NCBI GenBank assembly: GCA_014860575.1
Contig: JACZJK010000020.1
Location: 62,001 to 126,000 of the forward strand
Reading direction: 5' to 3'
DNA: 64,000 nucleotides
DNA from: Bacteroidales bacterium
GTDB taxonomy: Bacteria > Bacteroidota > Bacteroidia > Bacteroidales > JAAYJT01
A model generated the notes under the pieces. That model had not been told where the DNA came from and did no database searches. It saw only the letters and a program-made list of their open reading frames with translations. Of this stretch, positions 46,160 through 53,358 are shown piece by piece. Numbering within the stretch: the first letter of the stretch is position 1; the number at the start of each line of letters is the position of its first letter. A program made the position numbers and the translations under genes.

Positions 46160-46411
46160 TTAGCATTTTTTCAGGTAAATCCTAAAATAGCCATCTTCTT
46201 CCATATCACCGAGGTACTCATAGCCTTTCTTATCGGCCCATTTGGGGATATCTCTCTTTGTTCCGGCATCAGCCGAAAGTATTTCCATGATATCACCATC
46301 TTCAATTTCACCAATTGCTTTTTTTGCGGCAAGTAGTGGTCCCGGGCATGCTGTACCTCTTGCATCTACTGATTTTGCAATATTGAGGTTTTTTAATTCT
46401 TCGTAAGTCAT
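46160..46411 (-). CDS. tusA: TusA-family sulfur carrier (second copy)
   Basis: This 83-residue TusA-like protein has the persulfide-carrying motif ARGTACPGPLLAAKKAI, in which the CPGP Cys receives sulfane sulfur. SADAGTKRDIPKWADKKGYE is the usual second half. It ends IYLKKC, with an extra terminal Cys that the first tusA product of the operon lacks. The start at 46411 is fixed by AGGAGA seven to eight bases upstream; a longer frame to 46486 has no support. It lies between dsrE and the MvhD-like gene and should carry sulfur in the cytoplasm to the Qmo-type complex or its partners. Confidence 0.92.
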   Translation of the reverse strand: MTYEELKNLNIAKSVDARGTACPGPLLAAKKAIGEIEDGDIMEILSADAGTKRDIPKWADKKGYEYLGDMEEDGYFRIYLKKC

Positions 46412-46445
46412 TGTTAAATCTCCTTTTAGTTTTGATTTATTATTT

Positions 46446-46859
46446 TTAAATAAGAAAATGAATATCAGCACTTTTCGCTGCATCAATATATTCTCCGATG
46501 CCTATGATTCCATCCACGATATCAATGAAATCTTCATCTTTTGAACCACCCCAGATTTTTCCGGCCAGGCTGCATACATATACTTTCACATTGGTCATTT
46601 CTTTAGCCATGTGAAAATATTCGAGCCATTCAGGGCTGTTTACACTCTTTAGTGCTTTTACAAAATCAGCTTTATTTGATGGATTTTCGCTTAGGTAGGT
46701 TTCGCGTCCTTCATTGCCTTTAACAAACCATTGTGCAGCCTGAAGGTGTACAAAAACTTCCACATCCATATCATCAGCAGCAGCCCCGCTGAGTACCACT
46801 CCGGCATAGATGAGTCTGTCAAGGCCTCCGGAGAATAATCCAATACACATTTTTGACAT
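46446..46859 (-). CDS. dsrE: DsrE-family sulfurtransferase
   Basis: This 137-residue protein has the DsrE/F fold: MCIGLFSGGLDRLIYAGVVL, DVEVFVHLQAA, MAKEMTNVKVYVCSLAGKI. The Cys in KVYVCSLAG is at the active position used for persulfide transfer in DsrE-type proteins. No signal peptide is seen, so it is cytoplasmic. A second acidic helical segment SKDEDFIDIVDGIIGIGEY precedes the C-terminus. Its neighbours are a GGCGD-tailed rhodanese and tusA; a DsrE-TusA pair passing sulfane sulfur is a known pattern. Confidence 0.9.
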   Translation of the reverse strand: MSKMCIGLFSGGLDRLIYAGVVLSGAAADDMDVEVFVHLQAAQWFVKGNEGRETYLSENPSNKADFVKALKSVNSPEWLEYFHMAKEMTNVKVYVCSLAGKIWGGSKDEDFIDIVDGIIGIGEYIDAAKSADIHFLI

Positions 46860-46894
46860 AATGCTTTACTTTATTGGTAATGAATATAATTTTC

Positions 46895-47404
46895 TTAATC
46901 CCCACATCCGCCTGATGAAGCTTTTTTGGCAGGGGCATCAGTCTGAGCAGCGCCACCGCCTTCTTCAATCTTTTCCGGGAAAGCATTTTTCCATGCGTCC
47001 AGACCGCCTTCAAGCAAACATACTCGACCAAACTTGAGCAATTCAAGATTTCGGACAGCTAGGGTTGAGCGGTTGTGTAGATCGCTGTATAAATAGATTT
47101 TTTCCCGGCGGTTGGTAAGCTGGCTTGAGAATTCAAGTATTCCGCGTGGAATGTTAATGGCTCCGGGAATGTGACCCGTAACATATTCTTCAGGTTCGCG
47201 AACATCAATTATCTTAAGCCCTGGAGTTGATGTAGCGATCAATTCCTCCAACTGTTCGGCTGAAACGTAGCTTACATCTACTTTCTTTTCGGCAACCATT
47301 TTATCAATTGAGCCATACACAGTGTTATCAATATGCTGACAGCTAACCAGAAGCAGTGGAAGAATCAAAATCGCATGTAACCAATTTAAACGTTTCATAA
47401 TCAT
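46895..47404 (-). CDS. Cys-less rhodanese lipoprotein with GGCGD tail
   Basis: This 169-residue protein has a lipoprotein signal (AILILPLLLVSC, Cys22) and one rhodanese domain (about 45-140) with IIDVREPEEYVTGHIPGAIN. Its active loop reads IYLYSDLHNRST: the catalytic Cys is replaced by Ser107, while the Arg-Ser of the loop is kept. A Gly/Ala/Lys-rich linker (EEGGGAAQTDAPAKKAS) leads to the tail SGGCGD. The tail Cys167 may replace the lost active Cys. It lies between dsrE and a two-domain sulfurtransferase gene. Start at 47404 or 47398. Confidence 0.9.
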   Translation of the reverse strand: MIMKRLNWLHAILILPLLLVSCQHIDNTVYGSIDKMVAEKKVDVSYVSAEQLEELIATSTPGLKIIDVREPEEYVTGHIPGAINIPRGILEFSSQLTNRREKIYLYSDLHNRSTLAVRNLELLKFGRVCLLEGGLDAWKNAFPEKIEEGGGAAQTDAPAKKASSGGCGD

Positions 47405-47420
47405 CGTTTTATATTTATGA

Positions 47421-48239
47421 TTAATTGGTTTTGTATTCGTTGTATCCCCCTTCGTAAATCTTCATATTTTTGTAACCCAGTCCTTTCATTGCCAGATACA
47501 CAGTTCCGGTACGGGCACTTGAAGCGCAATACAGAATTATTTCTTTGTTCTTGTCAATTTTGTGATCAGCAAGTACCTTTTCAATTGCTTCTTTCGAATT
47601 CAGGGTTGATGATTCTTCGTTGAAAAACAGTTTATTTTCCATGCTGATAGCTCCCGGAATATGTCCTTCGCCGAACTCTTTTTCGCTCGAAACATCCACG
47701 ATCATTGTCCCTGCATTATTCAATTTGCCTTTCACATAGTTGTAGTCGCAAAAAATCCCGGTTCTCAGTTTTGGGGTCACAGTAATTGCTGATTTACTGG
47801 AAGGTGTTTTTGTTACCGGACCACGTGCAGCTCGCCAGCCTGTCATATGGCCATCGAGAACTTTAACATTTGTGTAACCCAGGTAATCGAGAATCCAGTA
47901 CATGTAAGTAGCATATACGTATTTACCATTGTCATAAATAATTATGGTTTTTGACGGGTCAACACCGTTCTGGCCAAATATCTTAGCCATTTCTGCAGCG
48001 CTTTTTAAGAGTCCTTCAATCGGTCCTTCAACATAGAGTGATTTCATTTCCAGATTAATTGCATTCTGGAGGTGTACCTTTGCATAATCTTCAGCCTTAC
48101 GGGTTGAAATGATGATCACATTATTGTCGTCAACCAGTTTAACGGCATCTTTTGCTGAAATAATATCAAATTGGGCTGTGGCACCGGAAGCCATCAGCAT
48201 CAGCAACAATAGTCCTATATATTTGCCTATTCTTTTCAT
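47421..48239 (-). CDS. Exported two-domain sulfurtransferase (SseA/TST-like)
   Basis: This 272-residue protein has a signal peptide (IGLLLLMLMASGATAQ) and two rhodanese domains. The first (about 25-130) has an inactive loop, IIIYDNGKYVY. The second (about 150-270) has the active Cys in EIILYCASSARTG. This inactive-active pair is the layout of thiosulfate or mercaptopyruvate sulfurtransferases. It ends YNEYKTN, without a GGC tail. It should act in the periplasm, passing sulfane sulfur from substrate to acceptor. Its neighbours are a tailed rhodanese and the porin. Confidence 0.9.
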   Translation of the reverse strand: MKRIGKYIGLLLLMLMASGATAQFDIISAKDAVKLVDDNNVIIISTRKAEDYAKVHLQNAINLEMKSLYVEGPIEGLLKSAAEMAKIFGQNGVDPSKTIIIYDNGKYVYATYMYWILDYLGYTNVKVLDGHMTGWRAARGPVTKTPSSKSAITVTPKLRTGIFCDYNYVKGKLNNAGTMIVDVSSEKEFGEGHIPGAISMENKLFFNEESSTLNSKEAIEKVLADHKIDKNKEIILYCASSARTGTVYLAMKGLGYKNMKIYEGGYNEYKTN

Positions 48240-48255
48240 TGTCTATAAATTTTAG

Positions 48256-49275
48256 TTAAAATTTGGCCTGAATTTGAACAACAAAACGGTCGTTCTTTAA
48301 TTCAGTTGGATCTTCGGTACGATAAATATAGTTGGCCTGCAGTCTTGTCCAATCATTCAGGTAATAATTAAAGCCAAAGGTCAGATTGGTCTCTTTATAT
48401 TCCTGGGCATTGCCGGAGTCGAAAAAGTCGAATTTGAAAACCGGCTCAACGTCCCATTTTGTCTTATAGGCCAGTGCAGCCCAACCGCCACTTCTTTGAT
48501 CACCCAGGTTGAGCAGTTCTCCACCGCAGCCACCGCCCAGATCGCGGTTATAATCGCCTTCATCCATCATATACTCGCCCATAAGTGTGAAATTTTTATA
48601 ATTAGCCTTTATCTCTCCACCATAAGTGGTTCGCGAATCTTCATTGTTATTATATGAAGGGTATCCGTAACGAAAATTCCCACCAATCTGAACGAATTCT
48701 ACCGGACGGAACAACACCCTTGCAACGATGTCTTTCTTTTTGTTCTTATCAAAAGTTTTCAAACCGCTGCCATTCATAATACCCAATTGATACTGGATTT
48801 TGGTTTTCTGATCACCACCCATAATTACCATCCCCATATCACGGAATGGTGCAACCATCTGCAATGAAGCAGTTGAACGGTAAATTGTGATCAAACCATT
48901 ACATGGAGTATTGATTTCCAATCCCAAAGGAGTTTTGAATGAACCTACCGAAACACGCGCCCATTTAATGCGGTCATAGGTTATAAAAGCATCGAGCAAA
49001 TATGGATTTGCTGAGATGAAGGGGCTGTATTCAACCACAAAATAGTAGGAAAAATCGTATGGGATCAAACCCTGAACCCCAATACGAGCTCTTTCGAAAG
49101 TGAAACTGTTTTTCGTTTCATCTTCGAACTTCATTTCATATTGTCCCTGCAGGAAACCAAATACCTGGACTCCCTCATCTGAAGGGGCATCGCCACAACC
49201 TTGGGCAGCAAGTTTTCCAGCTGCCAGTATGAGCAGCATGGAAAGTGTTAAAGCAATTTTTTTCATAGTCTTCAA
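48256..49275 (-). CDS. Outer-membrane porin (OprO/P-like) carrying GCGD and GGGCGG motifs
   Basis: This 339-residue outer-membrane protein has a signal peptide (MLLILAAGKLAAQ) and a 16-18-strand type barrel of the phosphate-selective porin O/P family (FERARIGVQGLIPYDFSYYF, VGSFKTPLGLE, ending RFVVQIQAKF). Two Cys-containing motifs are unusual for a porin: GCGD right after the signal peptide (Cys27) and GGGCGG (Cys250). Both echo the GGCGD/GGCGE tails of the rhodanese proteins encoded beside it. It probably lets a sulfur oxyanion enter, or docks the tailed proteins; the latter is speculative. Confidence 0.88.
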   Translation of the reverse strand: MKTMKKIALTLSMLLILAAGKLAAQGCGDAPSDEGVQVFGFLQGQYEMKFEDETKNSFTFERARIGVQGLIPYDFSYYFVVEYSPFISANPYLLDAFITYDRIKWARVSVGSFKTPLGLEINTPCNGLITIYRSTASLQMVAPFRDMGMVIMGGDQKTKIQYQLGIMNGSGLKTFDKNKKKDIVARVLFRPVEFVQIGGNFRYGYPSYNNNEDSRTTYGGEIKANYKNFTLMGEYMMDEGDYNRDLGGGCGGELLNLGDQRSGGWAALAYKTKWDVEPVFKFDFFDSGNAQEYKETNLTFGFNYYLNDWTRLQANYIYRTEDPTELKNDRFVVQIQAKF

Positions 49276-49284
49276 TGGTTTTGC

Positions 49285-50262
49285 TTAGTTACCGGTAACG
49301 TAAGGCAATTCTTTCGGATTGTCAGTTACACCCCATTGATTAGCCGTCCATACACTGCTTGAATGGTAGAGTTTATTCATGCCGAATACCATGCTGTAAG
49401 CATCGTATCCAATCACTCTTAAATACGATGTGATAGCAGCCGAAGTCTGACCAGTGTAGCAATAAGTTACAACTTTTTTAGAGGAATCGTTGTTGGTAAC
49501 CTTTTCATTGTCTCCACCACCAACGAGCATTGGATTAATTCTGTAAGCTCCGTCAATATGGCCAAATCCCGTGAAATGAGCTTCCGAAAAATAATTATTA
49601 ATGAAGAAACTATTGGGATTAGTCAGTACATCATCGGGAGTTACCGTTTTGAATCCCTCTGAAACTACCTGCGCTATTCTTGCCTGGAGAATTTCAGCTG
49701 GATCGGTACTGGTGGAGGTAAATGTAGGGCTTTCGAAAGTAAGATTGGTTGGGGCCGAATCTGTGGTCCAGTTTGCATTACCCACCGCAATGTCTCCGGT
49801 TTTACCATTCCAACCCTTAGCATTATTTGCAAAAACAGGATTCCATCCGCTCATTCCCCATTTAAGGGCTTTGGCAGTGTCATAACCAGATAACCTGAGT
49901 AATGTTCCGGCATAGGTAGCTGTTTGACCAGTATAGCAAACTACTACAATTGGTTTGGTTGCGTTAGCTGCTTCAATTAGGATGTCTGTAAAAGGAACAT
50001 TCACTGCACCAGTAATATGCCCAAGAGCAAAGTCTTCGGTCGAGCGGATATCAATCAAATGGTAATCGCTCATGTTTCCATCGGCAGGAGCGCCAATTAC
50101 AAACCCATCCAGCATTTTGTTAATGTCAAGTTGTTGGCTTACCAGGTAGTCTGTCAAAGCTTTTTGTGCATTGAATGGATCATCATCATCTTTCTTACAT
50201 CCTGTGGATAGCAAAGCTGTGGCTAGCATCAAGGTCAAAAAATAAATCGCAAGTTTTTTCAT
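49285..50262 (-). CDS. Double-rhodanese lipoprotein, both active Cys present
   Basis: This 325-residue protein has a lipoprotein signal (TLMLATALLSTGC) and an Asp-rich stretch KKDDDD after the lipid Cys. Two rhodanese domains follow, at about 60-155 and 205-315. The active loops read VVVCYTGQTATYAG and VTYCYTGQTSAAIT. It resembles the 37143 product in layout (GMSGW after the first domain), but it lacks the GGC tail and ends PYVTGN. The two may be duplicates split between the operons. It should act at the periplasmic side, next to the porin. Confidence 0.9.
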   Translation of the reverse strand: MKKLAIYFLTLMLATALLSTGCKKDDDDPFNAQKALTDYLVSQQLDINKMLDGFVIGAPADGNMSDYHLIDIRSTEDFALGHITGAVNVPFTDILIEAANATKPIVVVCYTGQTATYAGTLLRLSGYDTAKALKWGMSGWNPVFANNAKGWNGKTGDIAVGNANWTTDSAPTNLTFESPTFTSTSTDPAEILQARIAQVVSEGFKTVTPDDVLTNPNSFFINNYFSEAHFTGFGHIDGAYRINPMLVGGGDNEKVTNNDSSKKVVTYCYTGQTSAAITSYLRVIGYDAYSMVFGMNKLYHSSSVWTANQWGVTDNPKELPYVTGN

Positions 50263-50316
50263 TGTTATCAGAGTTTAATTGATTAATAATTATTTAGCGT
50301 CAATAAAGTCATTTTA

Positions 50317-50802
50317 CTATTCGCCGCAGCCACCACCCCCGGCTGTTTTAGGTGTGTTATTGTCAATATTGGGATCCCAATTCAGGATTCCACCATGAAG
50401 GTTTTTCACATTGGTAAAACCAAGCTGTTGTAATGCAAAAGCAGACAATGCACCACGATAGCCCAGTTTACAGTACAAAATGATCTCAGCATCATTCTCT
50501 GGAGTATAGAGGAATTCTTCTTCCCAGAATTCATCATCACGAATTCTTATTTCAAGAGCTCCTCTTGGAATGTTCAATGCGCCCGGAATTGCACCATTCT
50601 TGTAATCGTTTGATTGACGCACATCAATCAGTAAAAAGTCCTCCCCGTTTTCAATCCTGGTTCTCAGTTCATCTGCTGAAATTTCAGCGATGTTGTTTTG
50701 TATGGAAGCTGCCAATTCTTCTCCATTTTCATAAATAGCACTGCACGAGGTAAAAGTAATAGCCACAAACAGCATCAAATAGTTTATAAAAGTTCTTTTC
50801 AT
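50317..50802 (-). CDS. Rhodanese lipoprotein with GGCGE tail
   Basis: This 161-residue protein has a lipoprotein signal (MLFVAITFTSC) and one rhodanese domain (about 35-145) with FLLIDVRQSNDYKNGAIPGA. The active Cys is in IILYCKLGYRGALS. The tail TAGGGGCGE places Cys159 two residues from the end. It is the close relative of the 169-residue protein at 46895-47404, which has Ser at the active position, so the operon encodes one active and one inactive tailed version. It follows yedE by 13 bases. Confidence 0.9.
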   Translation of the reverse strand: MKRTFINYLMLFVAITFTSCSAIYENGEELAASIQNNIAEISADELRTRIENGEDFLLIDVRQSNDYKNGAIPGALNIPRGALEIRIRDDEFWEEEFLYTPENDAEIILYCKLGYRGALSAFALQQLGFTNVKNLHGGILNWDPNIDNNTPKTAGGGGCGE

Positions 50803-50815
50803 AAATGCAAGGATT

Positions 50816-52030
50816 TTAATAAGCGGTAAACTTTCCTGTTTTCTCGTTCCATTTTACGAACCAATACCAAAGCAGTATAATTCCGATGACAAGTGCTACA
50901 GCTCCGGGATAACCAATATAATCGGGCAGGAATGACCTGTATCGAAGTTCCTGTGGAAAAAGGTCGTTTACTGTAGGTACTATATAGCGGTTTGATAGCG
51001 GAGAAAGCAGAACAAATCCTAATGCTGCAAGCCATAATTTCACCTGGCCTTCGCCGACTCTCCATAAAGTACCAACTGCACAGCCCCCGGCAACAGTCAT
51101 TCCCAGGCCAAAAATGAAACCTCCCAATAATGCCCGGCCCCAGAAATGTGGAAACACCCACGCCATTTCGCGGGCACGCAATTCTGCACCGCTGATTCCG
51201 ATGCCAAAATATTTGATGGCGGTAAAACCAATCAAGGTGATGATCAATCCGGCCATAACTCCAACCGATCCATCTGATTCCCCTGTCATGAAAGGATCTC
51301 TGAATGCTTTTACGATACAAAAGCGTGAGCGTTGGCAGATCAACCCCATAAATAAACCAATAATTACGAACCAGGTCATTATCGGATTAAATGATGAGTA
51401 CCACCATGCTAGTAGTAATACTGCAGCAAATAATATCCAGCCTATGTAAACCTGCCAGGAACCTTTACCGGGTTTTACGGCAAATAAAGTATAGCTTTTT
51501 CCGGAACTGAACTGCGGGTAATGTTCCATTTCCCACATGAGGTACTTTAGTGCAAGAATAACTCCAACAAAGAGACCGATGGTAAAGATCAGGGCTCCAC
51601 CAGATAGCGCAGGTACACCGCTGAAGAAAGATCCTATAGTACAACCCAGGCCAATGGTGGCTCCTAATGCCATAAGCCCACCGCCAATGAATCCTTTTAC
51701 CATTTCTCCTTTTGGTGGAATTCTAAAAGCAAACTCTTTTGAGAATAAGGCTCCGAGAAATGAACCTAATACAAGCATGATACAAAGCATTCCGAATAAA
51801 CTGGTCCCGGTTGAAGCTGCTTCTGAATAAGCAGAAAATCCCAATACCTTATAAATATTTTCTCCCCAATTATTGATTCCACCACTTGCGCCCCAGGGAC
51901 TGTGAACTGAAAATAGTATAATGTTAAGTAGTCCAAGGGTAATTCCGCCAACCCATACTGGCCAATGTTTTGAAAAAAATGTGCCGAAAAGCTGGCCAAA
52001 AATGCCCGTTTCTTTTGACGTATCAGACAT
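50816..52030 (-). CDS. yedE: Full-length YeeE/YedE-family sulfur transporter
   Basis: This 404-residue protein has about ten membrane helices in two repeats. The conserved Cys motifs are ATIGLGCTIGSFFSGVPALS, LICQRSRFCIVKAFRDPFMT and MTVAGGCAVGTLWRVGEGQ. These match YedE, whose relatives carry thiosulfate or selenium/sulfur compounds. It lies 8 bases after tusA, the usual YedE-TusA pairing, and has a strong TAGGAGG Shine-Dalgarno sequence, unusual for this phylum. It differs from the split YedE of the plus operon in being one chain without a rhodanese fusion. Confidence 0.94.
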   Translation of the reverse strand: MSDTSKETGIFGQLFGTFFSKHWPVWVGGITLGLLNIILFSVHSPWGASGGINNWGENIYKVLGFSAYSEAASTGTSLFGMLCIMLVLGSFLGALFSKEFAFRIPPKGEMVKGFIGGGLMALGATIGLGCTIGSFFSGVPALSGGALIFTIGLFVGVILALKYLMWEMEHYPQFSSGKSYTLFAVKPGKGSWQVYIGWILFAAVLLLAWWYSSFNPIMTWFVIIGLFMGLICQRSRFCIVKAFRDPFMTGESDGSVGVMAGLIITLIGFTAIKYFGIGISGAELRAREMAWVFPHFWGRALLGGFIFGLGMTVAGGCAVGTLWRVGEGQVKLWLAALGFVLLSPLSNRYIVPTVNDLFPQELRYRSFLPDYIGYPGAVALVIGIILLWYWFVKWNEKTGKFTAY

Positions 52031-52038
52031 TTTGCCTC

Positions 52039-52275
52039 CTAATTCTTTTTAATTAAATATCTGAATACTCCTCCATCCAGCATTTCTTCTTGCAGCATGA
52101 TGTTGCCTGATTTCTCACACCATTTTGGCAAATCGGATTTGGTTCCTGGGTCAGTTCCTAACATTTCAAGGACCTGACCTGACTTTAATTCCTTCATGGT
52201 CTTTGCAAGTTTCATCATAGGCATAGGGCAGCTAAGTCCCTTGCAGTCCAGTGTTAGATCAAATTTTGTTTCCAT
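52039..52275 (-). CDS. tusA: TusA-family sulfur carrier (first gene of the minus operon)
   Basis: This 78-residue protein has the TusA motif LDCKGLSCPMPMMKLAKTM, with the sulfur-carrying Cys of CPMP, and MLGTDPGTKSDLPKWCEKSG. The ATG at 52275 is preferred; an upstream frame to 52335 would run through the palindrome at 52291-52312. It ends YLIKKN. It should accept sulfane sulfur at the inner face of YedE, encoded 8 bases downstream, and pass it on in the cytoplasm. Confidence 0.93.
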   Translation of the reverse strand: METKFDLTLDCKGLSCPMPMMKLAKTMKELKSGQVLEMLGTDPGTKSDLPKWCEKSGNIMLQEEMLDGGVFRYLIKKN

Positions 52276-52290
52276 ATTTTCAATAAGTTT

Positions 52291-52312
52291 TATTGTTAAT
52301 GAATTAACAATA
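52291..52312. promoter_or_regulatory. Perfect palindrome in the tusA leader
   Basis: Arms TATTGTTAAT (52291-52300) and ATTAACAATA (52303-52312) pair perfectly around GA, 15 bases upstream of the tusA ATG. It may be an operator or a leader hairpin that affects translation of the sulfur operon. Confidence 0.6.
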
Positions 52313-52389
52313 CAAAAGTCATTAGTTAATTCCATATAACAATATCAGAATAATTGTTTTAACACCATAGAAATGAATGATCTAACACA

Positions 52390-52397
52390 AAAATAAA
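52390..52397 (-). promoter_or_regulatory. Possible TAnnTTTG element for the minus sulfur operon
   Basis: The minus strand reads TATTTTTG, matching the Bacteroidota -7 consensus, four bases from the FNR-like palindrome. No clear -33 element was found; if used, the palindrome would overlap the region between the two promoter elements. Confidence 0.35.
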
Positions 52398-52400
52398 GTT

Positions 52401-52414
52401 GATCTACATCAATT
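52401..52414. promoter_or_regulatory. FNR/CRP-type palindrome TTGAT-N4-ATCAA
   Basis: TTGATCTACATCAA is a perfect match to the classical FNR box. It lies between the divergent tusA operon and the Crp/Fnr-family gene, 126 bases from the tusA ATG and 130 from the regulator ATG. It is the obvious candidate operator for that regulator; the assignment is inference. Confidence 0.7.
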
Positions 52415-52543
52415 ATGAAAATGATTGAACTCAAACCCATTTTTCTTTAAGCATGTTATTAGCTCAGAAATTACTACTTTTACCATCTCATTTGATAGTG
52501 TCAAAATGATGAAATAGCGATTAATTATAAATAACTAAGGAAG

Positions 52544-53239
52544 ATGACTGAGCCCCTTTTTATGAATAGTTGTACTATTGCCAGTCGTAGTTGTTTATGT
52601 TTTGAAAAGCTTACATCAGATGAAATAGAATTGATTGAAAAGAACAAAGTAGAGCTTTCCTACAAAAAAAATGAAATTATTTGTAAGCAGGGTTCTCTAT
52701 CCCCTCATGTTATTTTCCTGAAGCAAGGACTCGTAAAAGCGTATATTGAAGGTTGCAATGACATTCTTGTCCTTAAGATCATTTCCGGGGGAAAATTTGT
52801 GGCTCTTTCTTCAGTGATGGACGGAAACAACATATTTATCTACTCAGCCCAAACCTATGTTGATAGTACGGTTCAATTAATTGATATCAACATTTTTAAA
52901 AGAATTATGCGTACAAATGCTGAGTTTGCAAACGAGGTATTTAACGTTCAGAGCGCTCATGCTGCTCAAATTTACGGGCGTTTTTATTGTTTGACTCAAA
53001 AACAGTCTTATGGTAGATTGGCTGATATTTTGCTATGCTTATCGGATAATGTTTTTGGGAAAAATGCTTTTGAACTCAATCTAAGTCGGAGGGAAATAGC
53101 CGAACTTTCGGGTATGACTGAAGAAAGTGCTGTGCGAATCCTCAAAAAGTTTAAAGAGAATAAGCTGATAGCAACAGTTGGTAAAACAATAGAAATTCTT
53201 GACTACGAAAGACTTCAACAAATCAGCATCAAAGGCTGA
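52544..53239 (+). CDS. Crp/Fnr-family transcription regulator with N-terminal Cys cluster
   Basis: This 231-residue regulator has a cyclic-nucleotide-binding-type beta roll (about 20-130; EIICKQGSLSPHVIFLKQGL), a dimer helix and a helix-turn-helix (about 170-215; LSRREIAELSGMTEESAVRI, LKKF). The effector pocket lacks the GE and RS/RT residues needed for cAMP. Cys10, Cys17 and Cys19 near the N-terminus (NSCTIASRSCLCF) could hold an iron-sulfur cluster or sense persulfides, though the spacing differs from E. coli FNR. It is divergent from the 14-gene minus sulfur operon and probably controls it. Confidence 0.9.
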   Translation: MTEPLFMNSCTIASRSCLCFEKLTSDEIELIEKNKVELSYKKNEIICKQGSLSPHVIFLKQGLVKAYIEGCNDILVLKIISGGKFVALSSVMDGNNIFIYSAQTYVDSTVQLIDINIFKRIMRTNAEFANEVFNVQSAHAAQIYGRFYCLTQKQSYGRLADILLCLSDNVFGKNAFELNLSRREIAELSGMTEESAVRILKKFKENKLIATVGKTIEILDYERLQQISIKG

Positions 53240-53358
53240 TCAGATTCGCCTAGTTGAAAAAAATCCGGTTTAGGCTGAAGAAATTTTATCAGGTTTTAGG
53301 TTTACTAAACACTATTCCGTTCTGCTTGTTATAGTTCAGAACATTTATTACAAGTTGT

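Noticed and set aside
37143-50802. GGC tails as GlyGly-CTERM (rhombosortase) sorting signals
   Set aside because: GlyGly-CTERM needs a following membrane helix and basic end; here the proteins stop at or two residues after the Cys.
52544-53239. Regulator as the receptor for cAMP made by the REC-cyclase at 9716-10753
   Set aside because: The beta roll lacks the Gly-Glu and Arg-Ser/Thr contacts of cAMP-binding proteins, so this link was not proposed.
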